This document shows, one piece after another, positions 28,219 to 37,265 of a stretch of 64,000 nucleotides of DNA (its first letter is position 1; each line of letters starts with the position of its first letter). Below the pieces are notes generated by a model, which was not told the origin of the DNA, did no database searches, and saw only the letters and a list, made by a program, of their open reading frames with translations. The DNA comes from Mesorhizobium loti R88b (GTDB taxonomy: Bacteria; Pseudomonadota; Alphaproteobacteria; Rhizobiales; Rhizobiaceae). The DNA lies in NCBI RefSeq assembly GCF_013170845.1, contig NZ_CP033367.1, positions 2,729,001 to 2,793,000 on the forward strand, given 5' to 3'. Both the position numbers and the translations under genes were made by a program.

Positions 28219-29061
28219 TCAGTGTTTGCCGCTGGTCTGGATGTTGCGTGACGAAAACCACACATCACCAAAGATGGCGGTGGCAGTGCGGTCCGGCGCC
28301 TTGTCGCTCGTCAGCCAGATCGAGCGGCTGCGCGTGGCCTGCTCGCGTGTCGGGATCTTCGCCGCAAGGTCCGCAAGCGAGGCGCCGAAGCATGGGATGA
28401 ACCAGGCGCGCATGAACGGATCGCAGGCAAAGCCCTTTGCTGTGCGGGTCACCAGCATCGCCAGCGGGACGCGCTCAGCCGGGCGCCAGGGGAAGATCAT
28501 CCGGCCGCCGGGACGCAGCGCCTTCAGCCATGTGGCCGGAGGGGCGACGACGCCGGCATTGACATAGATGATGTCGGATGGCGGCAAGGGCGTGGTCACG
28601 GCATCGCCATGGACGACGGTCGCGTTTGGATAGGCTTCGAGATTGTTGCGCGCCAACTCGGCCAGTCTGTCGTCCAGCTCGAAGGCGGTGACGCTGCCGC
28701 CAGGCGAAACCAGCCTGGCCAGCAGGGCTGTGTAATAGCCGGTGCCGGCGCCGATATGGGTGACGGTCTCGCCGGGCCTCGGCGCCAGTTTCCCGATCCA
28801 CATGGCGTGCAGGAACGGCTCGCCATTGTTGATGCCCTTGTCGGCATCGAGCGCCACCAGCACGTTCTGGTAGATATGGGCCGGATCGGCGCTCGGCGTC
28901 GTGATCTTGCCGTTGCCGGCAACGATCGTCCACGGCCCGGGGCCGAGAAAGGTCTCGCGCGGGACGCTGGCGAACACCTCTTCCAGGCGTGGATCGGATG
29001 AGGCTGCATTGGCCGCCATCAGCCGTGCGTAGAATTTCCTGATGTCTTCGATGTTGCTCAT
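28219..29061 (-). CDS. Protein-L-isoaspartate O-methyltransferase-like protein
   Basis: A 280-residue SAM-dependent methyltransferase. The SAM-binding motif I is VTHIGAGTGYYTALLARLV near residue 95, followed by acidic AFELDDRLAEL. The N-terminal ITTPSADPAHIYQNVL replaces the usual PCMT 'ISQP' region, so substrate may differ from damaged aspartates. It starts MSNIEDIRKFYARL. It lies just past mntH (74 bases), same strand, but without a clear link. Confidence 0.77.
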   Translation of the reverse strand: MSNIEDIRKFYARLMAANAASSDPRLEEVFASVPRETFLGPGPWTIVAGNGKITTPSADPAHIYQNVLVALDADKGINNGEPFLHAMWIGKLAPRPGETVTHIGAGTGYYTALLARLVSPGGSVTAFELDDRLAELARNNLEAYPNATVVHGDAVTTPLPPSDIIYVNAGVVAPPATWLKALRPGGRMIFPWRPAERVPLAMLVTRTAKGFACDPFMRAWFIPCFGASLADLAAKIPTREQATRSRSIWLTSDKAPDRTATAIFGDVWFSSRNIQTSGKH

Positions 29062-29134
29062 GACAGCAAGCAAGATAGCGCGATTTTCCGGTTTGTCGCG
29101 AAGCCAGGCCTTCCGATTTCCCGCCGGACGGACC

Positions 29135-30499
29135 TCAGCCAACCCCGAACATGGTGTCGTAGAGCAGCTTGAAGTTGAGCACCAGAATGATCGCGGCGAC
29201 CACCCAGGCAAGTGCGGCCACGCCGCGTGGAATGGCGAGGTTGCCCATCTTCTTCCTGTCGGAGACGAACTGCACCAGCGGCACCACCGCGAAGGGCAGC
29301 TGCATCGACAGGATCACCTGGCTGAACACCAGCAATTGGCCGGTGCCTTTTTCGCCATAGAGCGCGGTGACGACCACCACCGGGATGATGGCGAGGCCGC
29401 GCGTCAGAAGCCGCCGCGCCCAGTTGGGGATGCGCAGGCGCAGGAAGCCTTCCATGATGATCTGGCCGGCAAGCGTTGCCGTCACCGTCGAGTTCAGGCC
29501 CGACGCCAGCAGCGCCACTGCGAACAGGATCGAGGCGATGCTGAGGCCGAGCAGCGGCGACAGCAGTTCGAAGGCCTGGCCGATCTCGGCCACGTCCTGG
29601 TGGCCGGTGTTGTGGAAGGCAACCGCCGAGACGATCAGGATCGCGGCATTGACGAACAGCGCCAGCATCAGGGCGATGGTGGAGTCCGTCGTTGCCCATT
29701 TGATGGCATCGCGCTTGCCCTTTTCGGTGCGTTCATAGGCACGGGTCTGCACGATCGAGGAGTGCAGATAGAGATTGTGCGGCATGACCGTGGCGCCGAT
29801 GATGCCGATGGCGATGTATAGCATTGCCGGGTTGGTTACGATTTCGGACGACGGCACGAACATCGCATGCAGGATCGTGCCGGCCGGGGGGGCGGCGACG
29901 AAGATCTGGATGGCAAAGCAGCTGAAGATGATGATCAAAAGCGCGACGACGAAGGCTTCGAGATAGCGGAACCCCTTGTTCATCAAGAGCAGCACGAGGA
30001 AGGCGTCGAGCGCGGTCAGCATCGCGCCGCCGATCAGCGGAATGCCGAACAGCAGCTGCAAAGCTATCGCGGTGCCGATGACTTCGGCGAGATCGCAGGC
30101 GATGATGGCGAGTTCGCAGGCGATCCACAGCACGAAGTTGACGGGACGGGGATAGTAGGCGCGGCAGGCCTGGGCGAGATCGCGGCCGGTGGCGATACCG
30201 AGCCTGGCGGCCAGCGCCTGCAGCAGGATCGCCATCAGGTTCGACAGCATGATGATGAAGAGCAGCGTGTAGCCGAACTGCGCGCCGCCGGCGAGGTCGG
30301 TCGCCCAGTTGCCCGGGTCCATATAGCCGACCGAGACCATGTAGCCTGGTCCCATGAAGGCGAACAGCCGGCGGAACCAGACGCCCGAACTCGGCACGGC
30401 GATGGTGGAATTGACTTCGCGCAGGCTGGGCTGATCGTCCTCATCCCGTCCGGCGAACCGCCATGAGGACCTGGAGGCTGTGGCTTCTGCTTCTGACAT
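29135..30499 (-). CDS. mntH: NRAMP-family manganese/iron transporter
   Basis: A 454-residue inner-membrane transporter that takes up Mn(II) (and Fe(II)) with protons. The metal motif [15 protein letters not shown] is in helix 1 and [15 protein letters not shown] in helix 6, with the [18 protein letters not shown] transport signature late in the protein. Eleven helices are expected. It lies back to back with an mntR-type gene, the expected repressor, with a degenerate MntR-like dyad between them. The charged N-terminal 40 residues are an extension before helix 1. Confidence 0.92.
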   Translation of the reverse strand: MSEAEATASRSSWRFAGRDEDDQPSLREVNSTIAVPSSGVWFRRLFAFMGPGYMVSVGYMDPGNWATDLAGGAQFGYTLLFIIMLSNLMAILLQALAARLGIATGRDLAQACRAYYPRPVNFVLWIACELAIIACDLAEVIGTAIALQLLFGIPLIGGAMLTALDAFLVLLLMNKGFRYLEAFVVALLIIIFSCFAIQIFVAAPPAGTILHAMFVPSSEIVTNPAMLYIAIGIIGATVMPHNLYLHSSIVQTRAYERTEKGKRDAIKWATTDSTIALMLALFVNAAILIVSAVAFHNTGHQDVAEIGQAFELLSPLLGLSIASILFAVALLASGLNSTVTATLAGQIIMEGFLRLRIPNWARRLLTRGLAIIPVVVVTALYGEKGTGQLLVFSQVILSMQLPFAVVPLVQFVSDRKKMGNLAIPRGVAALAWVVAAIILVLNFKLLYDTMFGVG

Positions 30500-30554
30500 G
30501 AAAGAACGCTTTCCGCGAGACCGTGCGATGTTCTCCTAAGCTATGCCACGGCTC

Positions 30555-30578
30555 AACATTATGCAATAGGCTATATTT
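30555..30578. promoter_or_regulatory. MntR-type dyad between mntH and mntR
   Basis: AACATTATGC and GCTATATTT face each other around AATAG in the shared upstream region, AT-rich and imperfect. It resembles the AACATAGC/GCTATGTT type box bound by MntR regulators. Overlap with both promoters would allow manganese to repress mntH. Confidence 0.45.
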
Positions 30579-30735
30579 CATTGTCAGTGCTTTTTGTTCG
30601 GCACTCCGAACCGCATGCGAAAGGGGCGATCGGAAACGCCGGTTGCGCCTGTGGGGGAATGCAAATAAACGGCCTGAAGAATCAGAGCCCGTGCTATAAA
30701 GCAGCAACGGCTACACTGCCGAGGAGGAGCGCGCA

Positions 30736-31188
30736 TTGGCGCTGAAGAACAGACCGGTCCCGCGCGAACCACTGCCCGACGCCGATGTCCATTCGGAAGG
30801 CTTCCGGCAGCAGCGCCAGGCGCGCCGCAGCGCGCTGGTCGAGGATTATGTCGAGCTGATCGCCGATCTGATCGAGGACGGCAACGAGGCGCGTCAGGTC
30901 GATATCGCCGCACGGCTCGGCGTCGCCCAGCCGACGGTGGCCAAGATGCTGACCAGGCTGTGCACCGACGGGCTCGTTTCCAGGAAACCCTATCGCGGTG
31001 TGTTCCTGACCGATGCCGGCCGCAAGGTGGCCGAGGAAAGCCGCATCCGGCACCAGACGGTGGAAGCTTTTCTGCGTTCGCTTGGCGTCAGTGCCGAGAC
31101 GGCGCGCATCGATGCCGAGGGCATCGAACACCATGTCAGCGCCGAGACGCTGGAGGCGTTCCGCAAGGCGATGACAGCGCCGCGCTGA
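30736..31188 (+). CDS. mntR: Manganese-responsive regulator, DtxR/MntR family
   Basis: A 150-residue metalloregulator. It has an N-terminal winged helix ([20 protein letters not shown], then [13 protein letters not shown]) and a helical dimerization part ([16 protein letters not shown]) holding likely metal ligands. It starts at TTG with GAGGAGGAG upstream, which is unusual and strong. With Mn(II) it is expected to repress the divergent mntH gene. The EGIEHHVS region (E, H, H) is the metal-site signature. Confidence 0.88.
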   Translation: MALKNRPVPREPLPDADVHSEGFRQQRQARRSALVEDYVELIADLIEDGNEARQVDIAARLGVAQPTVAKMLTRLCTDGLVSRKPYRGVFLTDAGRKVAEESRIRHQTVEAFLRSLGVSAETARIDAEGIEHHVSAETLEAFRKAMTAPR

Positions 31189-31284
31189 AGCTGGCGAATG
31201 TCCCGACCGACAAGCCGCTGGAACCGCCTGATGTTACGCACGTTGCTTCTGAAGTCGCGCGATATTGCGCGCAGGGAGGAAGCA

Positions 31285-31473
31285 ATGGGCGTCGAACAGG
31301 CACCGACCGCAAAGGGCAAGCAGGCCGCCAAGGGATTGCAGCAAGCAGCGGCGAAGGACGAGCGCAAGACCGAAGCCGAAACCGGTCATCCCCTGAAGAA
31401 GGGTGCTGCCCGCTTCGAGGAGCGCTCGAAAAGCTCGGACGGCAAGAGCGCCGGCGCCAAGCAGAAAGACTGA
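31285..31473 (+). CDS. Small Lys/Ala-rich hydrophilic protein
   Basis: A 62-residue protein with no recognised family. It is rich in Lys, Ala, Glu and Gln with no hydrophobic stretch, so it is probably disordered. It starts MGVEQAPTAKGKQAAKGL after a near-perfect AGGGAGGA ribosome site seven bases upstream, which is the main evidence that it is real. It follows mntR by 96 bases and may share its transcript. Function unknown. Confidence 0.55.
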   Translation: MGVEQAPTAKGKQAAKGLQQAAAKDERKTEAETGHPLKKGAARFEERSKSSDGKSAGAKQKD

Positions 31474-31545
31474 GGCCTCGCGGACGTCAGCGGTTGTCGG
31501 CTAATCGTTTGTCCGAATGCGCCTGGACGCTACAATCAAGCGTGT

Positions 31546-33621
31546 TCACTCACGGACATCCTGGACCCAGCTTCTGGGGTGGCCGTCGACGCGGAACTGG
31601 AAGATGAAATAGGGCGGGATGCAGGTGCCTTCGCCCGGCTTGGCCTCGGGCAGATCGTCATAGCCGGCGGTGCAGATATAATCCTCTCGGCAGGGGTGCG
31701 CCTTGTCGCAGGCGCGCAGGCCTGCGGTCTTGGTGAACTCCTTGGTGCAGAATTTGTGGTCCTTGCCGGAGGCGATGCAATCGTTGAAGCCGGTTTTGGC
31801 CAGCCTGCCGCAACTCGCCTCGTCGGGAAGCTTGTCGCAACTCGCCTTGCGCAGCATGCCGCCGGGAAAGCCGCCGGTCTTCTGTTCGGGATTGTCGTAG
31901 CGCTGGCGCGCCGCACCATAGCCTGCGAGCTTGACCACCGGTTTCTTGTCGCGTGCAGGGTCGATGGCGCATGCCTTGGCAGTCGCCGGCGACAGGCGGC
32001 AATACTGGTCGTTGCCCCAGGTCGACATCTTGATCTCGCCGAACTCGACGGGGTCGCCGACCGCTGTGCCCTTCTCGCTGACGCAGGTGCCGAAGCCTGG
32101 ATGGATGGCGCTTTCATGGACGCCGGCGCAGCGTAAGCCGCTACCGCAGGTCCAGTTCTTGAAGCTTGCGTCCGTACCGCGATAACAGATCGAGCCCCAG
32201 CCATTGTAGAGGTCTGTGCCCTTCAGCGCCTCGGCGTATTTCTGGTCCGGACGAGCGGCGAAACCTTTGGTGAAATCGGGCTGGCCGCCGGCGGCGAACT
32301 GCTCGACGATGGCGCGGCGGCGCGGCAGGTCAGCGAAGAACACCGCCGAGCCCGGCACGAAGACGGCGTTGCGGCGCGGCTCGCTGGCCGGATCGGCGCC
32401 AGTGTAGTGGAAGCCGGCAATGCCATGCGTCTGGTGGCAGCCTGTGCAGGTCATCTCATTGAGCCGCAGGTCGAAGCCGGCGACCGACTTGATGGTGGCG
32501 AGCGAGTTGCCCTTGGCAACGTAATCCTTCAATGCCTTGTCGATATCGGCGTCGTCGACCAGCCCGTAGACGATGTTGTTCTGCGAGCGGCTCAAGCCGC
32601 CGGGCGCGACGGAGACGGCGCTCTTGGCCAGGAATTTCTCGTCGATGACGAGCCGGCCATGGTCGAGGTCATAGATGTTGCGGTCGGTGAGCAGCCATTT
32701 GGCGAAAGCCGGCTTGTCGGCCAGCACCGTTGGCCGGTCGATCTGGTTCTCCATCTTCGATTCATAGAAGCTCGAGGTTGCCGGATCCCATTTGAAGATC
32801 TTCAGCAGGTACTCGGCATGGCCGCCGAAATCGCGCCGCGTCGAGGCCGACAGCCTGAGCACCTGCATGTTGAGCTCGAGCCGCATGATCTGCGAAGAAT
32901 TCAGCATGGCGCCGGACAGCGGCCCTTCGTCGGAACGCAGCCATGCCGCAAGCTGGTCGGGCGGCAGGTCCTTCTGGCCGGCGGCAAGCCAGCGCTGGCC
33001 AATGTCGGCGCAGGACAAATCGGTAGCGCTCGGCAGATCCTTCGAGGCGCGGGCCTGCGCCTTTCCAGGCTTGGCGTTGAACACAAGGCTCATGGTCAGC
33101 GGCAGGCGCGAGGAAATGCGCTGCGCCACTTTGCCCTTGGCCGGCTGTTCCGCGACCGAATAGTGGAAGCGGTAGATCAGCCGGATCTCGCCGCATTCGG
33201 TGTGGCCGAGATAGCCGCGATCCATGCGGTTGACGACACCGGTCAGGTCCAGCGTCGAGCCGTCGTCGTCGATGTATTTCGGGTTGAACTTCTGGCTGGT
33301 GTCCTTCGATCTGGCCATGGCGGCGACATAGGGGTCGGGGCTGGCCTTCGGCTCGTCCGATATCTCCTGCTTGACCGTGTCGCGCACCGTGGCCAGCGCC
33401 GGCACCGAAAACAGCCCGCGATTGTCGACGTCGCGGGTGAGGCCGAGTGCGGGTCCGAGCAGCCGGCTGATCGACAGGCCGCCGCGCTCCAGCGCCTGCA
33501 AGGTGGCCGGATCGGTGACGGCGACGCTGGAATCGAGCGTCACCGCGCCGGCGCTTGCTAGACCAAGGCTAAGCAGCGCCGCGAGCAGCGACAGGAATTG
33601 ACCGACCGTCTTCAGCCTCAT
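31546..33621 (-). CDS. Large secreted CxxCH-containing protein of unknown function
   Basis: A 691-residue exported protein I do not recognise. A signal peptide (MRLKTVGQFLSLLAALLSLG, cut near SAGA) leads to about 370 residues without cysteine clusters, then a c-type heme motif CTGCH near residues 392-396 with later methionines. The last 220 residues hold many cysteines (for example TCGSGLRCAG, KASCDKLPDEASCG, HPCREDYICTAGY) that may form disulfides. Only one heme motif is present, so a monoheme periplasmic or surface protein fused to a Cys-rich module is likely. It stands alone, convergent with the small protein gene. Substrate and partners unknown. Confidence 0.65.
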   Translation of the reverse strand: MRLKTVGQFLSLLAALLSLGLASAGAVTLDSSVAVTDPATLQALERGGLSISRLLGPALGLTRDVDNRGLFSVPALATVRDTVKQEISDEPKASPDPYVAAMARSKDTSQKFNPKYIDDDGSTLDLTGVVNRMDRGYLGHTECGEIRLIYRFHYSVAEQPAKGKVAQRISSRLPLTMSLVFNAKPGKAQARASKDLPSATDLSCADIGQRWLAAGQKDLPPDQLAAWLRSDEGPLSGAMLNSSQIMRLELNMQVLRLSASTRRDFGGHAEYLLKIFKWDPATSSFYESKMENQIDRPTVLADKPAFAKWLLTDRNIYDLDHGRLVIDEKFLAKSAVSVAPGGLSRSQNNIVYGLVDDADIDKALKDYVAKGNSLATIKSVAGFDLRLNEMTCTGCHQTHGIAGFHYTGADPASEPRRNAVFVPGSAVFFADLPRRRAIVEQFAAGGQPDFTKGFAARPDQKYAEALKGTDLYNGWGSICYRGTDASFKNWTCGSGLRCAGVHESAIHPGFGTCVSEKGTAVGDPVEFGEIKMSTWGNDQYCRLSPATAKACAIDPARDKKPVVKLAGYGAARQRYDNPEQKTGGFPGGMLRKASCDKLPDEASCGRLAKTGFNDCIASGKDHKFCTKEFTKTAGLRACDKAHPCREDYICTAGYDDLPEAKPGEGTCIPPYFIFQFRVDGHPRSWVQDVRE

Positions 33622-33805
33622 GCCCCTTTGTTTGCGGCGATGCTACAGGCCTTCGCGTGTATCGGCCAGTGCGCTGAAGCCATCACGCCGGCGTCGGCCC
33701 GGTGACGAAAAATGCTGTGACTTGGCGCAACCATTGGGATAATTGTTTGTTGGGTTGAGCCGGCATGCCGGAGCAACGAGGAAGTTTGCAGCGCGAGGAG
33801 TTGCC

Positions 33806-34732
33806 ATGCTCTGGAGAGGCCGTCGTCAGAGTGACAATATCGAGGACGACCGCAGCGACAGCGGTGGCGGCGGTATCGGCGGCGGTGGTGGCGGGTTCCA
33901 GCTCCCGATCGGCGGCCGCACCGGTGGCGGCGGCAGCATTATCCTGGTCATCCTGGTGGTGATCGCCGGATGGTATTTCGGCTTCGATCCCTCGGCGATC
34001 CTGGGCGGTGGCGATGGCAGTCTGCTGCCGGGCGGTGGCGGCCAGGTCACCGACAACGGCGGCGGCCAGGACAGCGGCGCGGGTGCGCCCGCCAATGACG
34101 AGATGAAGCAGTTCGTGGCGACCGTTTTGGCCGAGACCGAGGACACCTGGACCGGCATTTTCAAGTCGCAAGGCCTGACCTATGAGAACCCGAAGCTGGT
34201 GCTGTTCAGTGGGCAAATCCGCTCTGCGTGCGGTTCTGCTTCCTCGTCGGCCGGACCTTTCTATTGTCCGGGCGACCACAAGGTCTATCTCGACATGACC
34301 TTCTTCCAGCAGCTCGACCAGCAGTTCGGCGCCTCGGGCGAGTTCGCACGGGCCTATGTGATCGCGCATGAGGTCGGCCATCACGTGCAGAACCTCACCG
34401 GCATCATGGGCAAGTTCAACCAGATGCGGCAAGGCATGAGCGAAGCCGATGCCAACCAGCTGTCGGTGCGCATCGAGCTGCAGGCTGACTGCTTCGCCGG
34501 CGTGTGGGCGCATTTCACCGCCCAGAAGGGCATATTGGAACAGGGCGATTTCGAAAGCGCGCTGAATGCCGCCAAGCAGATCGGCGACGACACGCTGCAG
34601 AAGAAGATGCAAGGCTATGTCGTGCCGGAAAGTTTCAACCATGGCACGTCGCAACAGCGCCAGACCTGGCTGGCGCGCGGCTACAAAAGTGGCAAGCTGG
34701 CGGACTGCAACACGATGACCGGCCCGCTCTAG
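33806..34732 (+). CDS. Neutral zinc metallopeptidase, YpfJ family
   Basis: A 308-residue membrane-anchored protein of the putative neutral zinc metallopeptidase family. The N-terminal cytoplasmic part is glycine-rich, followed by one transmembrane helix (SIILVILVVIAGWYFGF, residues about 44-60) and a second Gly-rich stretch. The catalytic motif HEVGHHVQN begins at about residue 188, with the downstream ligand in ELQADCFAGVWAH. The protease part is probably periplasmic. Its start is set by GAGGAG upstream. Substrates are not known. Confidence 0.87.
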   Translation: MLWRGRRQSDNIEDDRSDSGGGGIGGGGGGFQLPIGGRTGGGGSIILVILVVIAGWYFGFDPSAILGGGDGSLLPGGGGQVTDNGGGQDSGAGAPANDEMKQFVATVLAETEDTWTGIFKSQGLTYENPKLVLFSGQIRSACGSASSSAGPFYCPGDHKVYLDMTFFQQLDQQFGASGEFARAYVIAHEVGHHVQNLTGIMGKFNQMRQGMSEADANQLSVRIELQADCFAGVWAHFTAQKGILEQGDFESALNAAKQIGDDTLQKKMQGYVVPESFNHGTSQQRQTWLARGYKSGKLADCNTMTGPL

Positions 34733-34753
34733 GCAGCCATATCCGGGCAAAAA

Positions 34754-34777
34754 CCTGACGGCGAACACGCCGTCAGG
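34754..34777 (+). terminator. Perfect 10-bp hairpin after the peptidase gene
   Basis: CCTGACGGCG and CGCCGTCAGG pair around AACA, 21 bases past the stop. There is no T run after it on the plus strand, so it is a weak rho-independent candidate or a stabilising 3' hairpin. Confidence 0.5.
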
Positions 34778-34877
34778 GAGAGTCAGGATCGACGTTTTCC
34801 GCCTGTTCCCGCATTGTTCCTTTCCGCCGGCTCGCCTATAAGGTGCGTCCGCCTGAGGCTGAGGAGCCGAACCCGTC

Positions 34878-36143
34878 ATGATCGACCCCAAAACCGCCAG
34901 GCGGGGCCTCGCGCTGGTTTTCACCACGCTGCTGCTCGACATTATCGGTTTCGGCATGATCATGCCGGTGCTGCCCGCCTATCTCAGGGAATTGACCGGG
35001 GTCAGCATCAGCGGTGCTGCGATCGAAGGGGGCTGGCTGTTCTTCGTCTATGCGGCGATGCAATTCTTCTTCGCGCCGATCATGGGCGGCCTGAGCGACC
35101 GGTTCGGGCGGCGGCCGATCCTGCTCGCCTCGGTGTTGACCTTCTCCATCGACAATCTCATCTGCGCCGTCGCCTGGTCCTATCCGATGTTGTTCATCGG
35201 CCGCGTGCTGGCCGGCATTTCCGGTGCCAGCTATTCGACGACATCGGCCTTCATCGCCGACATTTCGAATGATGAGAATCGGGCGAAGAATTTCGGCCTG
35301 CTCGGCATCGCCTTCGGTGTCGGCTTCGTCATCGGGCCGGTGCTGGGCGGATTGCTCGGCACGTTCGGACCGCGCGTGCCGTTCTATTTCGCCGCCGGGC
35401 TCGCCTTCGTGAACTTCCTGATCGCGATGTTCTTCCTGCCCGAAACGCTCGATGAAAAGCATCGCCGCCGTTTCGAGTGGAAACGCGCCAACCCGGTCGG
35501 CACGCTGTTGCAGATGCGCCAGTATGAAGGCATTGGCTGGATCGGGCTGGTGTTCTTCCTGGTGACGCTCGGCCACATGATGTACCCGGCGGTGTGGTCG
35601 TTCGTCTCCAACTACCGCTATGGCTGGAGCCAGCAGCAGATCGGCCTCTCGCTCGGCGCCTTCGGCATGTGTGGCGCGATCATCATGGGCACAGTGCTGC
35701 CACGCGTAATCCCGAGGCTCGGCGAGTGGCGGACCGCGGTCATCGGCCTGACCTTCACGGCGGCCAGCGCGTTCGGCTATGCCTTCGCCACGCAGGGATG
35801 GATGGTCTATGCGGTGATTGTCTTTGGCTGTCTCGAAGCGCTGGCCGATCCGCCGCTGAGGAGCCTCGCCGCCGCCAAGGTGCCGCCTTCGGCGCAGGGC
35901 GAATTGCAGGGGGCGATGACGTCGATCTTCTCGATCACCTCCATCATCACGCCGCTGCTCTATACCGGGATTTTTTCGTGGTTCACCGGGCCAAGCGCGC
36001 CGGTGACCTTCGGTGGCGCTCCCTATCTGGTCGGCGCGTGTTTCCTGGTGCTGGCGGTCATCGTCTTCGTCACCAAGGTTGCGCGGCCGGCCGCGGTCAG
36101 GACCGTCACCACCGAAGTCGCGGAAGATGGAGCGCAGATATGA
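34878..36143 (+). CDS. MFS exporter, TetA-like
   Basis: A 421-residue inner-membrane exporter of the TetA/MdtG-like group. It has 12 helices, motif A in the first cytoplasmic loop ([15 protein letters not shown]) and the tetracycline-type start [18 protein letters not shown]. Chromosomal homologues are common in rhizobia and need not give tetracycline resistance. The stop overlaps the start of the aldo/keto reductase by four bases, so the two are translated together. Substrate unknown. Confidence 0.85.
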   Translation: MIDPKTARRGLALVFTTLLLDIIGFGMIMPVLPAYLRELTGVSISGAAIEGGWLFFVYAAMQFFFAPIMGGLSDRFGRRPILLASVLTFSIDNLICAVAWSYPMLFIGRVLAGISGASYSTTSAFIADISNDENRAKNFGLLGIAFGVGFVIGPVLGGLLGTFGPRVPFYFAAGLAFVNFLIAMFFLPETLDEKHRRRFEWKRANPVGTLLQMRQYEGIGWIGLVFFLVTLGHMMYPAVWSFVSNYRYGWSQQQIGLSLGAFGMCGAIIMGTVLPRVIPRLGEWRTAVIGLTFTAASAFGYAFATQGWMVYAVIVFGCLEALADPPLRSLAAAKVPPSAQGELQGAMTSIFSITSIITPLLYTGIFSWFTGPSAPVTFGGAPYLVGACFLVLAVIVFVTKVARPAAVRTVTTEVAEDGAQI

Positions 36144-37060
36144 GCCATGACAGCCGCATCGCGCTGACCAAGGACGGGGTATCGCTGTCGCGGCTGGTCT
36201 TCGGCGCCTGGCGCCTGCTAGACGGCGGCGTCCGCCCGGATGCCGATCAGGTCGCACGGCTGATCGGCAGCGCCGTCGACCTCGGCCTGACCAGCTTCGA
36301 CCATGCCGACATCTACGGGAATTACGAGGTGGAGGCAGCGTTCGGCGCCGGGCTGTCGCGCTGGAAAGGCAGGCGCGAAGACATCGAGCTGATCTCGAAA
36401 TGCGACATCATGCTGGCCTCGGCCAACCGGCCGCAGAACCGGCTGAAGCATTATGACACCAGCGCCGCCCATATCGCGACCTCGGTCGAGCGTTCGCTGA
36501 CCAATCTTCACACCGACTATCTCGACCTATTGCTGCTGCACCGGCCCGATCCGCTGATGGACGCCGACGAAACGGCGACGGCATTGGCCGGCCTAGTCAA
36601 GGCGGGCAAGGTCAGAGCGGTCGGCGTTTCCAATTTCACGCCGTCGCAGTTCGATCTCCTGGCGTCGCGGCTGCCGTTCCCGCTCGCCGCCAACCAGATC
36701 GAGATGTCGGTGCTGAAGACGTCCGCATTGACCGACGGCAGCCTCGACCATGCGCAGCGTCTGGCCTATCCACCAATGATCTGGTCGCCGCTCGGCGGCG
36801 GCTCGCTGTTCACCGGCAAGGAAAGCCGGGAAGCAAGGGTGCGGGCAGCGCTCGCGGCGGTGGCCGCCGAAATCGGTGCCGGCGATCTCGCCACCGTCGC
36901 CATCGCCTGGCTGCTGCGTCATCCGGCCCGGCTGGTGCCGGTGCTGGGTTCGATGAAGCCCGAGCGACTGGCGGCCATGGTCAAGGCGCTCGACATCGTG
37001 CTCGACCGCCAGCAATGGTTTGCCATACTGGAGGCCAGCGAAGGCCGGCCTGTCGCGTAA
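36140..37060 (+). CDS. Aldo/keto reductase
   Basis: A 306-residue NADPH-dependent oxidoreductase with the TIM-barrel fold. The catalytic tetrad is visible: Asp and Tyr in DHADIYGNYE, Lys in ISKCDIM, and His in LLLLHRPDP. The C-terminal part GSMKPERLAAMVKAL matches the cofactor-binding end of YdhF-type reductases. The start is fixed by the ATGA overlap with the exporter gene, which suggests a joint role, for example reduction or export of the same toxic carbonyl compound (inference). Confidence 0.89.
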   Translation: MSHDSRIALTKDGVSLSRLVFGAWRLLDGGVRPDADQVARLIGSAVDLGLTSFDHADIYGNYEVEAAFGAGLSRWKGRREDIELISKCDIMLASANRPQNRLKHYDTSAAHIATSVERSLTNLHTDYLDLLLLHRPDPLMDADETATALAGLVKAGKVRAVGVSNFTPSQFDLLASRLPFPLAANQIEMSVLKTSALTDGSLDHAQRLAYPPMIWSPLGGGSLFTGKESREARVRAALAAVAAEIGAGDLATVAIAWLLRHPARLVPVLGSMKPERLAAMVKALDIVLDRQQWFAILEASEGRPVA

Positions 37061-37265
37061 GATCAGGGTATCTGCGGACGCCCGCACCGGCCGTCATTGC
37101 CTGGGCGCAGATGCCGGCAGGCGAAGTAGCGCGCAAAGGCCGCTCCGTGGCAGGAAGATTGGCCGATATGCGTCAATCGGTCGACATCCTCGGCGCAGAC
37201 GTCATCTTCCGCTTGTCGGCACTGCCAACGGCCGTTATGTCGCTGTGACGTAGGGGTACGGGACA

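Noticed and set aside
34878..36143. TetA-like gene as evidence of an acquired resistance island
   Set aside because: Base use and context are ordinary and no integrase or insertion sequence is near; chromosomal exporters of this group are common.
34836..36257. Long minus-strand frame opposite the TetA-like exporter
   Set aside because: Low-complexity, antisense to a 12-helix membrane protein, no start signal.
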